This document shows positions 8,690 through 17,433 of a DNA stretch of 64,000 bases, one piece after another; within the stretch, counting starts at the first letter, position 1; every line of letters starts with the position of its first letter. Under the pieces are notes generated by a model. That model ran no database searches and was not told the origin of the DNA. It was given only the letters and a program-made list of their open reading frames with translations. Source of the stretch: JAEMQF01 sp963791595 (GTDB lineage: Bacteria; Pseudomonadota; Gammaproteobacteria; Burkholderiales; Burkholderiaceae_C); assembly GCA_963791595.1 (NCBI GenBank), contig CAWBTF010000030.1:1-64000 (forward strand), given 5' to 3'. The position numbers were made by a program, and so were the translations under genes.

Positions 8690-9208
8690 ATGAGCCAAGC
8701 CGATTCCGGTGCCGATCATCAGCACGAGAGCCCGATCAAGACGCCCAAGCAACTGATCCTCACGATTTTCCTGTCGTTCGCCATTCCGATCGCGGTGATC
8801 GTGCTGCTGGTGAGCTTCGTGACCCGCGATCTGGCGCCGCCTCCCGGCACCGATGGCCTGGCCCCGCAGGCGGTGGCCGCGCGCATCGCGCCGGTGGGCA
8901 AGGTCGAGATCAAGGACGCATCGGGCGCCGCCGAAGCCAAGACCGGCGAGCAGGTGTTTGCGGCGATGTGCACCGCCTGCCATACACCCGGCGTGGCCAA
9001 CGCGCCCAAACTCGGCGATGCAGCGGCCTGGGCACCGCGCCTGGCCACCGGCTATCCCGCGCTGCTCAATTCGGCATTGAAGGGCAAGGGCGCAATGGTC
9101 GCCCAGGGTGGCGGCGATTTCAGTGATTTCGAGATCGGCCGCGCCGTGGTGTTCATGGCCAACAAGTCCGGCGGCAAGCTCGAGGAGCCAAAGGCGCCGG
9201 CGAAGTAA
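8690..9208 (+). CDS. Membrane-anchored c-type cytochrome, cytochrome c5 family
   Basis: A 172-residue protein with one N-terminal transmembrane helix (about residues 22-43), a short periplasmic linker, and a single class I cytochrome c domain. The heme-binding motif is CTACH near residue 95, and VVFMANKSGG near the end carries the likely axial Met. It is an electron carrier at the periplasmic face of the inner membrane. The ATG at 8690 has AAGGAGA just upstream. It diverges from the tRNA gene and converges with the hypothetical protein at 9230. Its redox partner is not shown by the neighbours. Confidence 0.92.
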   Translation: MSQADSGADHQHESPIKTPKQLILTIFLSFAIPIAVIVLLVSFVTRDLAPPPGTDGLAPQAVAARIAPVGKVEIKDASGAAEAKTGEQVFAAMCTACHTPGVANAPKLGDAAAWAPRLATGYPALLNSALKGKGAMVAQGGGDFSDFEIGRAVVFMANKSGGKLEEPKAPAK

Positions 9209-9229
9209 AACGGCCGCGATCGTGCAGGC

Positions 9230-9769
9230 TCACGGCGCGGCGTGCAGCGCTGCCGGGCTCAGCACGTGACCGAAGCGCGCGGCCAGCGTCGCGAAGACGC
9301 ATTCGCTCGGTAGCCACTGACCTGCGTCGATCGCGCGGCCCGCGCGCTCCATGTCGAGGCTGTGCACGAGGCCCAGGCCCAGATCGGTGGCGAGGAACAG
9401 GCGCCCGGTTTCGTCGAGCCAGGCGGATTCAAACCGCGCGGGCCGAGCCGCGTGTGACTCGATCGTCCAGCCTGCGCTGGTTTCAGCAATGCGCCAGATC
9501 CAAGGCGCCACTTCGAGTTCGACGTAGACGCGCTGCGGCCCGTTCTGGAAGTACCAGCAACCGGCGTCGTCGCCCGCGTAGTTGCGCTGGATGAATTCGA
9601 GCAGGCCGCGATGCTCGATGCGGCTGCCTCGGGCCTGAGTGAACGCGCCTGCCGCCTGGGTGCGCTCATCGCGCAGGTACCAGTGGCCGCGCGCGTCCAG
9701 GCCGAGCCAGCCGTGACAGTGCGGCACGTTCGGCCACTTGCGCAGCGCCGCTTCGACGATGTCATCCAT
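9230..9769 (-). CDS. Conserved DUF2946-like protein
   Basis: A soluble-looking protein of 179 residues beginning MDDIVEAALRKWPNVPHC, with the conserved segments GWLGLDARGHWYLRDE, FIQRNYAGDDAGCWYFQNGPQ and VYVELEVAPWIWR. I recognise this as a betaproteobacterial family of unknown function, which I believe is DUF2946. The start is the ATG at 9769, which overlaps the end of the YheT-like hydrolase gene by 8 bases, so the two are translationally coupled. No catalytic motif is obvious. Confidence 0.8.
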   Translation of the reverse strand: MDDIVEAALRKWPNVPHCHGWLGLDARGHWYLRDERTQAAGAFTQARGSRIEHRGLLEFIQRNYAGDDAGCWYFQNGPQRVYVELEVAPWIWRIAETSAGWTIESHAARPARFESAWLDETGRLFLATDLGLGLVHSLDMERAGRAIDAGQWLPSECVFATLAARFGHVLSPAALHAAP

Positions 9770-10772
9770 GCCGCGATGCTGGCGCAAATTCAGCTGCACA
9801 AGTGGCGGTGAACCAGGCCATTACGAGCTCCGGAAGCGACTTCATGTGTCCGGGCCACGGCCCACCGGGAAACCCGACGTGACCGCCATGTGCCGGCTGC
9901 AGCAGCGTGACCCACCGGCCGAGCTGCGCTGTCGGCGCGTCCACGCGCGGCAGGCTGGACGCGGGCACGAAGGGGTCGTTCAGTGCGTTCAGCACAAGGG
10001 CTGGAATCCGAATGCGCTGCAACTGCGGCTTGGCCGAAGCGCGTGCCCAGTAGTCGTCGGTGTCGCGAAAGCCATGCAGCGGCGCGGTCACGACATTGTC
10101 GAACTCATAGAGGTTGCGCGCGGCCAGCATCGCATCGCGATCGAACAGGCCCGGGTGCTGGCGCAGCTTGCGCAGCGCCTTGGGCTTCAGGCTGCGCAGA
10201 AACATGCGCGTATACACCAAGGCATTGAAGCCGCGCCCGATGGCGTGGCCGCTCGCCGTCAAATCGATCGGCGCGCATACCGCGGCAACGCCCTGCACGC
10301 TGGCCGCCGCCGTGGTACCGGCCTCTTCGGCCCAGCGCAGCAGCGCATTGCCGCCGAGCGACACGCCGACCGCGAAGATCGGTCCCGCGTGGACGCCGCG
10401 CAGGCGTCTCAAGATCCAGTTCAGCTCTTCGTGATCGCCCGAGTGGTAGGCGCGCGGCGCGAGGTTCATTTCGCCCGAGCAGCCGCGGAAATGCGGCACG
10501 ACGAAGCGCCATCCGTGAAGGTGCGCCCAGTGCGCGAACGCCAGCGCATAGTGGCTATCCGACGTGCCCTCCAGGCCGTGGAACAGCACCAGCAACGGCG
10601 CATCCGCAGCGGCATCCATCCAATCGAGATCGATGAAGTCGCCGTCCGGCGTCGCCCAGCGCTCGCGCTGATAGTCGGGCTGCGGCTGTAGCAAGCGCTT
10701 ATTGACGAGCGCCGGCCAGAGGGTCTGGGCGTGGCCCCCGGGCAGCCACGCCGGCGCGCGATAGCCTCTCAA
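9762..10772 (-). CDS. YheT-family alpha/beta hydrolase
   Basis: A 336-residue hydrolase of the YheT/ABHD1-ABHD3 family. It opens with PAWLPGGHAQTLWPAL, typical of that family. The nucleophile elbow GVSLGGNALLRW falls near residue 131, FHGLEGTSDSHYA forms the oxyanion region, and a C-terminal HGGHVGFPGG supplies the catalytic His. Such proteins are esterases or lipases of poorly defined substrate. Its ATG at 10772 overlaps the stop of the NTF2-like gene by 4 bases and its 3' end overlaps the DUF2946-like gene, making a compact three-gene operon on the minus strand. Confidence 0.9.
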   Translation of the reverse strand: MRGYRAPAWLPGGHAQTLWPALVNKRLLQPQPDYQRERWATPDGDFIDLDWMDAAADAPLLVLFHGLEGTSDSHYALAFAHWAHLHGWRFVVPHFRGCSGEMNLAPRAYHSGDHEELNWILRRLRGVHAGPIFAVGVSLGGNALLRWAEEAGTTAAASVQGVAAVCAPIDLTASGHAIGRGFNALVYTRMFLRSLKPKALRKLRQHPGLFDRDAMLAARNLYEFDNVVTAPLHGFRDTDDYWARASAKPQLQRIRIPALVLNALNDPFVPASSLPRVDAPTAQLGRWVTLLQPAHGGHVGFPGGPWPGHMKSLPELVMAWFTATCAAEFAPASRHG

Positions 10773-11224
10773 TGCAGCACTGCCGCTGGGTCGGCACCTT
10801 CTTGCGGTTCGCCCTGCACGCCGGGGCTTGCGTGGTGCGCGACGATGCGCCAGCCGGCCGGCGTTTCGACGTAGACATTGCTCGCCACCACCCAGCCTGA
10901 CGCCATGCGGCGCGCTTCGCGCACCTGCACGCGTTCGAGTACGCTGTGCACGGCGATCGCGGGCGCATCGAGGCAGCGCACTTTCTCCGGATGAATGTCA
11001 ATCGGCCCATTCGTGAAGATGGCCTCGAAACTCGCACGCACGGCTGCGTGGCCGATGAACCGGGTGCCGCCGGGGTGCACGCACACCACCTCGTCGTCGT
11101 CGGCCCACAGCGCCATCAGCGCCTCGATGTCGGCATGGCGCAATGCTGCGTAGAACTGCTGCTCGACCTCGGCCGCCGACGTGAGCGCCAGGGTCGGGAT
11201 CGGCGGCGGCTTGTTGCGCGGCAT
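10769..11224 (-). CDS. SnoaL/NTF2-like domain protein
   Basis: A 151-residue protein with the cone-shaped NTF2-like fold signature: VEQQFYAALRHADIEALMALWADDDEVVC, split here by function, then HPGGTRFIGHAAVRASFEAIF, and a closing VETPAGWRIVAHHASP. It belongs to the YybH/SgcJ-like group, usually small binding proteins or isomerase-like enzymes. It overlaps the YheT-like hydrolase by 4 bases and lies 13 bases after purU, so it is probably transcribed from the purU side. No specific substrate can be inferred. Confidence 0.8.
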   Translation of the reverse strand: MPRNKPPPIPTLALTSAAEVEQQFYAALRHADIEALMALWADDDEVVCVHPGGTRFIGHAAVRASFEAIFTNGPIDIHPEKVRCLDAPAIAVHSVLERVQVREARRMASGWVVASNVYVETPAGWRIVAHHASPGVQGEPQEGADPAAVLH

Positions 11225-11237
11225 CGAGCGGACGGGC

Positions 11238-12122
11238 TTACTTGAAGACGATCGTCTTGTGGCCGTTCATCAGGACGCGGTGCTCAACGTGCCAACGCAC
11301 CGCGCGAGCCAGCACAACCGACTCGACGTCGCGCCCCACGGCGGTCAGGTCTTCTGGACTGAGCGAATGGTCGACGCGCGCTACGTCCTGCTCGATGATC
11401 GGCCCCTCGTCGAGTTCGGCGGTCACGTAATGCGCCGTCGCGCCGATCAGTTTCACGCCGCGATCGTGCGCCTGGAAGTAGGGCTTCGCGCCCTTGAAGC
11501 TCGGCAGGAAACTGTGGTGGATGTTGATCGCCCGGCCTCGCAGGAATTCGCAGAAGTCCGGGCTCAGGATCTGCATGTAGCGCGCGAGCACGACCAGGTC
11601 GATGTTCAGCTTGGTGACCAGGGCCTCGACCTGGCGCTCCTGTATGCGCTTGGCTTCGGCACCCGAACCCGCGGCCAGCGGCAGGTGGTGGAACAGCACG
11701 CCAAAGCGCGCCGCGAGCTCGGCGAAGTCGGGGTGGTTCGACACCACTGCGCCGATGTCCACGCCGAGTTGCCCTGATTGCCAGCGGTACAGCAGGTCGT
11801 TCAGGCAATGGCCGAACTTGCTCACCATCAGCAGCAGGCGCGGCCGGCGCGCCAGCGAGTGGATGCGCGCTTCCATGCCGAACTGCTGGCGCACGTTGGT
11901 GAACATGCGCTCCAGCGTCGCCGCGTAATCCAGGTGCTCGGGCGCGCCGAAGTGCACGCGCATGAAGAACAGCCCCGTGCTGTCGGCATGGCCCACGTCG
12001 CCGAACTGCTGCGAGTCGATGATGTTGCAACCCGCCTGGTAGAGCAGACCCGACACCGCGTAGACGATGCCTTCCTTGTCCCGGCACGACAGCGTCAAGA
12101 CGAACTCGCGGGACGTGGGCAT
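11238..12122 (-). CDS. purU: Formyltetrahydrofolate deformylase
   Basis: This enzyme hydrolyses 10-formyl-THF to THF and formate, balancing one-carbon pools and supplying formate for purine synthesis. The 294-residue protein has an N-terminal ACT domain (SCRDKEGIVYAVSGLLYQAG, residues about 10-85) and a C-terminal formyltransferase domain. The catalytic region NIHHSFLPSFKGAKPY includes the conserved His, followed by GATAHYVTAELDEGPII with the conserved Asp. Length and domain order match PurU. It sits 3 bases after the heptosyltransferase gene on the same strand. Confidence 0.95.
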   Translation of the reverse strand: MPTSREFVLTLSCRDKEGIVYAVSGLLYQAGCNIIDSQQFGDVGHADSTGLFFMRVHFGAPEHLDYAATLERMFTNVRQQFGMEARIHSLARRPRLLLMVSKFGHCLNDLLYRWQSGQLGVDIGAVVSNHPDFAELAARFGVLFHHLPLAAGSGAEAKRIQERQVEALVTKLNIDLVVLARYMQILSPDFCEFLRGRAINIHHSFLPSFKGAKPYFQAHDRGVKLIGATAHYVTAELDEGPIIEQDVARVDHSLSPEDLTAVGRDVESVVLARAVRWHVEHRVLMNGHKTIVFK

Positions 12123-12125
12123 GGT

Positions 12126-13244
12126 TCAGGTGGGTGGGGCAGACTCGGCGCGCTGCGTCGTGTCGATTGTACGAACCGAACGTTCGGCCCCCGCGAATTG
12201 CAGCGCGCGCGACAGCGCGGCCTGCGCGCGCGCGGGTTCGATTTCCACCAGGCAGCGCGTATGCCCGAAACGGCAGCTGCGATCGAAACACGGCGCGCAG
12301 TCAAGCTTCAATTCGTCTTTCAACCACAGCACTTGCGCGCGCGGATTAAGCGGCGGCGTGTGCACGGGGCTCGTCGAGCCGAACAACGCGACCTGCGGGA
12401 TGCCGAATGCAGCAGCGACATGCATCAGCCCGGAGTCGTTGCTGACCATGCCGCGCGAGGCGGCAATCAATGCGATTGCCTCGAGCAGAGCGGTCTTGCC
12501 GGCGAGCACGCGGCAGGCCGGCGCGGCAGCGGCTGAGATCGATTCGCACAGCGCCGCTTCTTTCGGCGAGCCAAGCAACAGCACCGGCGCTCCGCTTTGC
12601 TCGAACAAGGCGCGCGCCAGTGCCGCGTAGTGCTCGGCCGGCCAGCACTTGGCCGGGCCGTATTCGGCACCGGGGGCGAACACCCAGAAGCCGCCTTCGC
12701 TGACACCGGCTCGCTGCATGGCCTGTGTTCGCGCGTTCGTATCCAGGCGCAGGCGCGGTGCCGGCGCCGGCTCGTCGCGCGCTCCGTCCGGGCGGGCGTG
12801 CGCGGGCCCGGAACCCGTGCGCGCGCCGGCCAGCGCCAGATAGAACTCAACCATCGGCGGGCGCTTCGCGCCATTGTCCAGGCGCCGATTCAGCAGCAGC
12901 CAGCGCCCTTCGCCGAAGTAGCCATGGCGCTGTGGAATTCGCGCCAGGAATGGGATCAGAGCCGACTTCAACGAGTTCGGCAGCACGTAAGCGCTGTCGA
13001 AGCGGCCGCGCAATTCGCGCGCGATGCGCCGGCGCTTCGCCCAATCGAGCCGGCCATGTGCAAACGGCCACTCGAGCACCGTGCCCACCTGCGGCATCGC
13101 TCGGTACACCGGCGCCACCCAGGGCAGTGCGGCCACCGTGAGCTGCTCGCCGCGCGCCGCCAGCGCGGCGAGCAGTGGCTCGCTCATCACCGCGTCGCCG
13201 ATCCACTGCGGCGCGACCACCAGGGTGCGCAGGAAATCAGCCAA
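12126..13244 (-). CDS. waaF: Lipopolysaccharide heptosyltransferase II (glycosyltransferase family 9)
   Basis: A 372-residue family 9 glycosyltransferase that adds L-glycero-D-manno-heptose to the LPS inner core at the cytoplasmic face. The N terminus LRTLVVAPQWIGDAVMSEPL holds the conserved acceptor-site Asp. The C-terminal ADP-heptose-binding region includes APGAEYGPAKCWP near residue 190 and SNDSGLMHVAAAFGIPQVALFGSTSP, here noted as the GLMHVA and FGSTSP motifs. The WaaF assignment rather than WaaC rests on the overall pattern. The gene lies between the zinc-finger protein and purU on the minus strand. Confidence 0.88.
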   Translation of the reverse strand: MADFLRTLVVAPQWIGDAVMSEPLLAALAARGEQLTVAALPWVAPVYRAMPQVGTVLEWPFAHGRLDWAKRRRIARELRGRFDSAYVLPNSLKSALIPFLARIPQRHGYFGEGRWLLLNRRLDNGAKRPPMVEFYLALAGARTGSGPAHARPDGARDEPAPAPRLRLDTNARTQAMQRAGVSEGGFWVFAPGAEYGPAKCWPAEHYAALARALFEQSGAPVLLLGSPKEAALCESISAAAAPACRVLAGKTALLEAIALIAASRGMVSNDSGLMHVAAAFGIPQVALFGSTSPVHTPPLNPRAQVLWLKDELKLDCAPCFDRSCRFGHTRCLVEIEPARAQAALSRALQFAGAERSVRTIDTTQRAESAPPT

Positions 13245-13259
13245 CTGCCGATTTTGGGC

Positions 13260-13457
13260 TCAGTGCCCGTGCACCTTCTCGCCCGCCTTCAACACATACA
13301 CCGTGCCGCAATACGGGCACTTGCCCTGGCCGGTGCTGGCGACGTCGATGAAGACCTTGGGGTGGTTGCTCCACAGCGTCATCTTCGGGTTCGGGCAGAA
13401 CACGACCCCCGGCCCTTGCAGGTCTTTCGCCGCGACTTCGATTGCGCTGCCGCTCAT
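13260..13457 (-). CDS. CHCC zinc-finger protein (NDUFS6-like)
   Basis: A small protein of 65 residues with a CHCC zinc-binding pattern: VFCPNPKMTLWSNHPKVF, then GKCPYCGTVYVLK. The family is related to the NDUFS6 subunit of complex I and is typically found beside ilvE and LPS genes in betaproteobacteria. I start it at the ATG at 13457 (MSGSAIEV); a second ATG at 13472 would add five residues. It is 19 bases from the ilvE stop on the same strand, so it is likely co-transcribed with it. Confidence 0.88.
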   Translation of the reverse strand: MSGSAIEVAAKDLQGPGVVFCPNPKMTLWSNHPKVFIDVASTGQGKCPYCGTVYVLKAGEKVHGH

Positions 13458-13476
13458 GGCTTGTCCTTCCACGCGC

Positions 13477-14400
13477 CTATACCGGCGTCAGCCATTCGGC
13501 GTACTTCGGGTTGCGCCCGTTCACGATGTCGAAGAACGCGCTCTGGATCTTCTCCGTGATCGGGCCGCGCGAGCCGGACCCGAGTTCGATGCGGTCCAGC
13601 TCGCGGATCGGCGTCACTTCGGCGGCGGTGCCGGTGAAGAACGCTTCGTCGCAGATGTAGACCTCGTCGCGCGTGATGCGTTTTTCCACCAGCTTCAAAC
13701 CGAGGTCGTTGCAGATCGCGAACACGGTGTTGCGCGTGATGCCGTTCAGCGCCCCGGCCGACAGGTCGGGCGTGTAGACCACGCCGGCCTTGATGACAAA
13801 CAGGTTCTCGCCCGCGCCCTCGCTGACGAAGCCCGACGCGTCGAGCAGCAGCGCCTCGTCGTAACCGTCGTCCAGCGCCTCCATGTTGGCGAGGATCGAA
13901 TTCGTGTAGTTGCTCACCGCCTTGGCCTGCGTCATCGTGATGTTCACGTGGTGCCGCGTATAGCTCGAGGTCTTGACTCGGATGCCGCGCTTCAGGCCAT
14001 CGTCGCCGAGGTAGGCGCCCCAGGCCCATGCAGCGACCATCAGGTGGATCTTGTTGCCTCGTGGAGAAACGCCGAGCTTTTCCGAGCCGATCCACGTGAG
14101 CGGGCGCAGATAACAAGATTCCAGCTTGTTCTCGCGCACCACGGTGCGCTGCGCCTCGCACACCTGATCGAACGTGAACGGAATCTTCATGCGCAGGATC
14201 TTCGCGCTGTTGAACAACCGCTCGGTGTGCTCGCGCAGGCGGAAGATCGCCGTGCCGCGTTTCGTGTTGTAGGCGCGCACGCCTTCGAACGCGCCGCAAC
14301 CGTAATGCAGCGTGTGGCTCAGCACGTGGATCTTGGCGTCGCGCCACTCCACCAGCTCGCCATCCATCCAGATCTTTCCGTCGCGGTCTTCCATTGACAT
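13477..14400 (-). CDS. ilvE: Branched-chain amino acid aminotransferase
   Basis: A PLP-dependent fold type IV transaminase that makes Leu, Ile and Val from their 2-oxoacids with glutamate. At 307 residues it matches group I IlvE. Visible motifs are GKIWMDGELVEW, HYGCGAFEGVRAY, the PLP-lysine region TQAKAVSNYTNS (about residue 160), EALLLDASGFVSEG and the phosphate-binding TGTAAEVTPI. The ATG at 14400 (MSMEDRDGK) is the family start; the longer frame upstream is spurious. It lies 14 bases after a membrane protein gene and just before the zinc-finger gene. Confidence 0.96.
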   Translation of the reverse strand: MSMEDRDGKIWMDGELVEWRDAKIHVLSHTLHYGCGAFEGVRAYNTKRGTAIFRLREHTERLFNSAKILRMKIPFTFDQVCEAQRTVVRENKLESCYLRPLTWIGSEKLGVSPRGNKIHLMVAAWAWGAYLGDDGLKRGIRVKTSSYTRHHVNITMTQAKAVSNYTNSILANMEALDDGYDEALLLDASGFVSEGAGENLFVIKAGVVYTPDLSAGALNGITRNTVFAICNDLGLKLVEKRITRDEVYICDEAFFTGTAAEVTPIRELDRIELGSGSRGPITEKIQSAFFDIVNGRNPKYAEWLTPV

Positions 14401-14414
14401 GGTTCGGCTCCTGT

Positions 14415-14828
14415 TCAGTCCGCCGATTCTAGGAGCGTGGCGGGCGGGTCTTGCTCCGCCTCGCGGGTGAGCGCCCAGCTGTCGAGCTTGCCGCCCTTGA
14501 ACACCAGCGTCACGGTGGCACCGCCGACGTCGCTCCAGGCCCATGTTTCCGGTTCGGCTTGCAGCTTGCGGCCCAAGCTGCGCGTCAGCGCCACGATCTG
14601 CAGCATCGTCATGCGCGGCTCCAGTTTGGCGTTCAGCATCACCGCGCTCTTCACATGGCCCAGCGGCGCCGACGCGGCATTCTTCATGACCCGCAGCGCG
14701 CGGTTGAACTGCAGCACGAGCCAGAACACGATCAGTGTGATCGAGAACACCAGCCCTTGCCAGCCATAGCTCTGCCAGCCGGCGAACAACGCGGCGAGGG
14801 CCAGGGCCCAGCCGACGACCGGATTCAT
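14415..14828 (-). CDS. Conserved hypothetical inner-membrane protein
   Basis: A 137-residue protein with two closely spaced N-terminal hydrophobic helices (residues about 5-20 and 25-42), followed by a cytoplasmic part containing NAKLEPRMTMLQIVALTRSLG and a terminal beta-rich segment. I do not recognise a domain. It lies 10 bases from the radA stop and 14 bases before the ilvE start on the same strand, so it belongs to the radA-ilvE transcription unit. Similar proteins upstream of ilvE are common in Burkholderiales, but no function is known to me. Confidence 0.75.
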   Translation of the reverse strand: MNPVVGWALALAALFAGWQSYGWQGLVFSITLIVFWLVLQFNRALRVMKNAASAPLGHVKSAVMLNAKLEPRMTMLQIVALTRSLGRKLQAEPETWAWSDVGGATVTLVFKGGKLDSWALTREAEQDPPATLLESAD

Positions 14829-14838
14829 GCCGCCCTAC

Positions 14839-16194
14839 TCACAAGCCGCGCGCCAGGTCGATCGCCTGCTCGATGCGCTCCACCGCGTGCACGGTGAGCC
14901 CCTCGATCGCGCGGCGCGGTGCGTTCGCCTTCGGAACGATCGCCACGCTGAAACCCAGCTTCGCGGCCTCTTTCAAGCGCTCCTGGCCGCGCGGCGCCGG
15001 ACGCACTTCACCGGCCAGGCCGACCTCACCGAAAGCAAAGAAGCCGCGCGGCAGCGGCCGGCCGCGCAGGCTGCCTTGAATCGCCAGCATCACCGCCAGG
15101 TCGGCCGCGGGCTCGCTGATGCGCACGCCGCCCACCGCGTTGACGAACACGTCCTGGTCCAGGCACGCGATTCCCGCGTGGCGGTGCAGCACGGCGAGCA
15201 TCATCGCCAGACGGTCCCGGTCCAGCCCGACGCTCAGGCGCCGCGGGCTCGGGCCGCCGCTGTCCACCAGCGCCTGCACCTCCACCAGCATCGGCCGAGT
15301 GCCCTCGACCGTGACCAGCACGCACGAGCCCGGTACCGGGTCGCCATGCGTCGACAGAAAGATCGCGCTCGGGTTGGACACACCCTTCAAGCCACGCTCC
15401 GTCATCGCGAACACGCCAATCTCGTTGATCGCGCCGAAGCGGTTCTTGATCGCGCGCACCAGCCGAAAGCTGCTGTGCGTGTCGCCTTCGAAATAGAGCA
15501 CCGTGTCGACGATGTGCTCGAGCACGCGCGGCCCGGCCAGCGCACCGTCTTTCGTCACGTGACCGACCAGCACGATCGACGTGCCGCTGCTCTTGGCCAG
15601 GCGCGTGAGCTGCGCAGCGCATTCGCGCACCTGCGCCACCGAGCCCGGCGCTGACGTGAGCTGTTCGCTGTAGACGGTCTGGATGCTGTCGATCACGCAC
15701 ACGGCAGGCTGCTCGGCGGCGATCGTCGCGGCGATTTTTTCGAGCTGAATCTCCGCGATCACGCGCACCTGCGAGGCCTCCAACCCGAGGCGCCGCGAGC
15801 GCAACGCGACCTGCGCGCCCGACTCCTCGCCGGTCACGTACAGTGTGCGCTTGCCGCGTGCAATGGCATCGAGTGCCTGCAGCAACAGCGTCGATTTGCC
15901 GATGCCCGGGTCGCCGCCGATCAGCACCACGCCACCGGCGACGATGCCCCCGCCCAGCACGCGGTCGAGCTCGTCGATGCCGGTCGGCTGGCGTTCGACC
16001 TCGGTGGCTTCGATGTCCGAAAGCGTCGCGACCGGCTGCGCCGCGACCAGCGCCTGGTAGCGGTGCTTGCCCGGCGCCTCGGCCACGCCTTCGACCAGCG
16101 AATTCCACGCGCCGCAGCTCGGGCACTTGCCCAGCCACTTCGCACTGGTGCCGCCGCATTCATTGCAGGTGTAGAGCGATTTGGCTTTGTTCAC
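14839..16194 (-). CDS. radA: DNA repair protein RadA
   Basis: A RecA-like hexameric ATPase that drives branch migration during recombinational repair. The 451-residue protein has the N-terminal C4 zinc finger (YTCNECGG, CPSCGAWNS), Walker A GGDPGIGKST near residue 95, Walker B ending in CVIDSIQT, the RadA-specific KNRFG motif (AIKNRFGAINEIG) near residue 250, and a C-terminal Lon-like domain. All key elements are present and the length is normal. It is the first gene of a likely radA-membrane protein-ilvE unit. Confidence 0.97.
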   Translation of the reverse strand: MNKAKSLYTCNECGGTSAKWLGKCPSCGAWNSLVEGVAEAPGKHRYQALVAAQPVATLSDIEATEVERQPTGIDELDRVLGGGIVAGGVVLIGGDPGIGKSTLLLQALDAIARGKRTLYVTGEESGAQVALRSRRLGLEASQVRVIAEIQLEKIAATIAAEQPAVCVIDSIQTVYSEQLTSAPGSVAQVRECAAQLTRLAKSSGTSIVLVGHVTKDGALAGPRVLEHIVDTVLYFEGDTHSSFRLVRAIKNRFGAINEIGVFAMTERGLKGVSNPSAIFLSTHGDPVPGSCVLVTVEGTRPMLVEVQALVDSGGPSPRRLSVGLDRDRLAMMLAVLHRHAGIACLDQDVFVNAVGGVRISEPAADLAVMLAIQGSLRGRPLPRGFFAFGEVGLAGEVRPAPRGQERLKEAAKLGFSVAIVPKANAPRRAIEGLTVHAVERIEQAIDLARGL

Positions 16195-16227
16195 CCCGGG
16201 ACTTTAGCGGGCGCGTCGCCCACGGCT

Positions 16228-16641
16228 TCACTCATGCGCCTTGTCGACCTTGCCGCGCCCCGCCTTGACCACGCTGCGCACCGCCTTGCCCTCCAGGCGC
16301 CGCTCGCGCGACGCACGCGTCGGTTTCGTCGGCCGGCGCACGCGTGGCACATGGGCCGCGGCTTCGAGCAACTCTTGCAGCCGCTCGATCGCGTCGCTTC
16401 GGTTCATGTCCTGGCTGCGGTGTTGTTGCGCCTTGATGACCACCACGCCGTCGCTGGAAATGCGCGAGTCGGCCAGCGCCAGCAGCCGCTCTTTCAACTG
16501 CTCGGGCAAGGAGGAAGCCGCCACGTCGAAGCGCAGGTGCACCGCGCTCGACACCTTGTTGACGTTCTGCCCGCCCGCGCCCTGCGCGCGCACCGCCGTG
16601 ATGTCGATTTCCGCGGGGATCAGCTCGAAGGGAATGCGCAT
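16228..16641 (-). CDS. arfB: Alternative ribosome-rescue peptidyl-tRNA hydrolase ArfB
   Basis: ArfB (YaeJ) frees ribosomes stalled on mRNAs without a stop codon by hydrolysing the peptidyl-tRNA. The 137-residue protein has the catalytic GGQ in RAQGAGGQNVNKVSSAV near residue 25 and the long basic C-terminal tail (RRPTKPTRASRERRLEGK) that enters the empty mRNA channel. It lacks the codon-recognition domains of RF1/RF2. The ATG at 16641 lies 9 bases after the membrane protein stop. Confidence 0.95.
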   Translation of the reverse strand: MRIPFELIPAEIDITAVRAQGAGGQNVNKVSSAVHLRFDVAASSLPEQLKERLLALADSRISSDGVVVIKAQQHRSQDMNRSDAIERLQELLEAAAHVPRVRRPTKPTRASRERRLEGKAVRSVVKAGRGKVDKAHE

Positions 16642-16650
16642 GGGGCTCGG

Positions 16651-17433
16651 TCACCCCTGCATGGCGCGGATCGCCTGCGGCAACGAGTTCGCCTCGGGCA
16701 GCCAATGGTCGATCGCCGCGCCGAGTGCGATGCAGATCAGCAGGAGGAACAGCATCGGCGCGGCCGAGCGCGACGCCGCATGCGGCAGCCAACCCTCGCG
16801 CCGGGCGCGAAACGCCAGCGCACCGCCGGCCGCAGCGAACGCGATCTCCACCGCGACGCCGAGCAGGATCTCGACCCCGAACAGACCGAACACCGCGAAC
16901 CCGAGCGCGCCGGCGATCATCGCCGCGATGCCGATCACGATCGCCAGCGGCACGACGATCACGATGCCTTCGTCGGCAGCCCCTGCGGCTTCGGCCACGC
17001 CCTGGGCGATCTCGCCCGCCGCGCTGCCGGCCTCGCCTGCATCGAACGACGCGCTCGCCCCACCGCCCCCAAAATCGCCGCCGCCGCCCGAGGAGATCGG
17101 CGCGGGCCCCGCTTCGCCGGGCGACGCGCCGGCCCCGGGCAGGTCGATGCCGTCGAGCGAGCCATCACCATGGCCCTCGTCGCGCGACAGCAGCCAGCCG
17201 CCCCACAAGCGCAGCAAGCCAAGGTAGACCAGGTAGGTCGCGGCCAGCGCCAAGGCCCAACGCATCGACAGGCGCTCGACCCCAGCGTGCATCAGGCCCG
17301 TAGACAGCGCCCAACTGCACAAGAAACACAGCGTGCCGAGCAGGAGGGCGTGGAACTTCAGCCAGCGCCGGCGCTGCAAGTCGGCACGCACCGCGTGCTC
17401 AAAGCCCGCGAAGCGACGCATCGGCGGAGTCAT
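16651..17433 (-). CDS. Membrane protein with a glycine-rich linker, unknown function
   Basis: A 260-residue protein with two N-terminal transmembrane helices (about residues 28-45 and 60-78), a Gly/Ser-rich low-complexity linker (GEAGPAPISSGGGGDFGGGG, about residues 108-127), then three or four further hydrophobic helices. Its first ATG overlaps the alanine racemase stop in a 4-base ATGA junction, so it is coupled to alr, and arfB follows. The Gly-rich segment before helices recalls tails of YgcG/TPM-type proteins, but I see no TPM domain. Function unknown. Confidence 0.75.
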   Translation of the reverse strand: MTPPMRRFAGFEHAVRADLQRRRWLKFHALLLGTLCFLCSWALSTGLMHAGVERLSMRWALALAATYLVYLGLLRLWGGWLLSRDEGHGDGSLDGIDLPGAGASPGEAGPAPISSGGGGDFGGGGASASFDAGEAGSAAGEIAQGVAEAAGAADEGIVIVVPLAIVIGIAAMIAGALGFAVFGLFGVEILLGVAVEIAFAAAGGALAFRARREGWLPHAASRSAAPMLFLLLICIALGAAIDHWLPEANSLPQAIRAMQG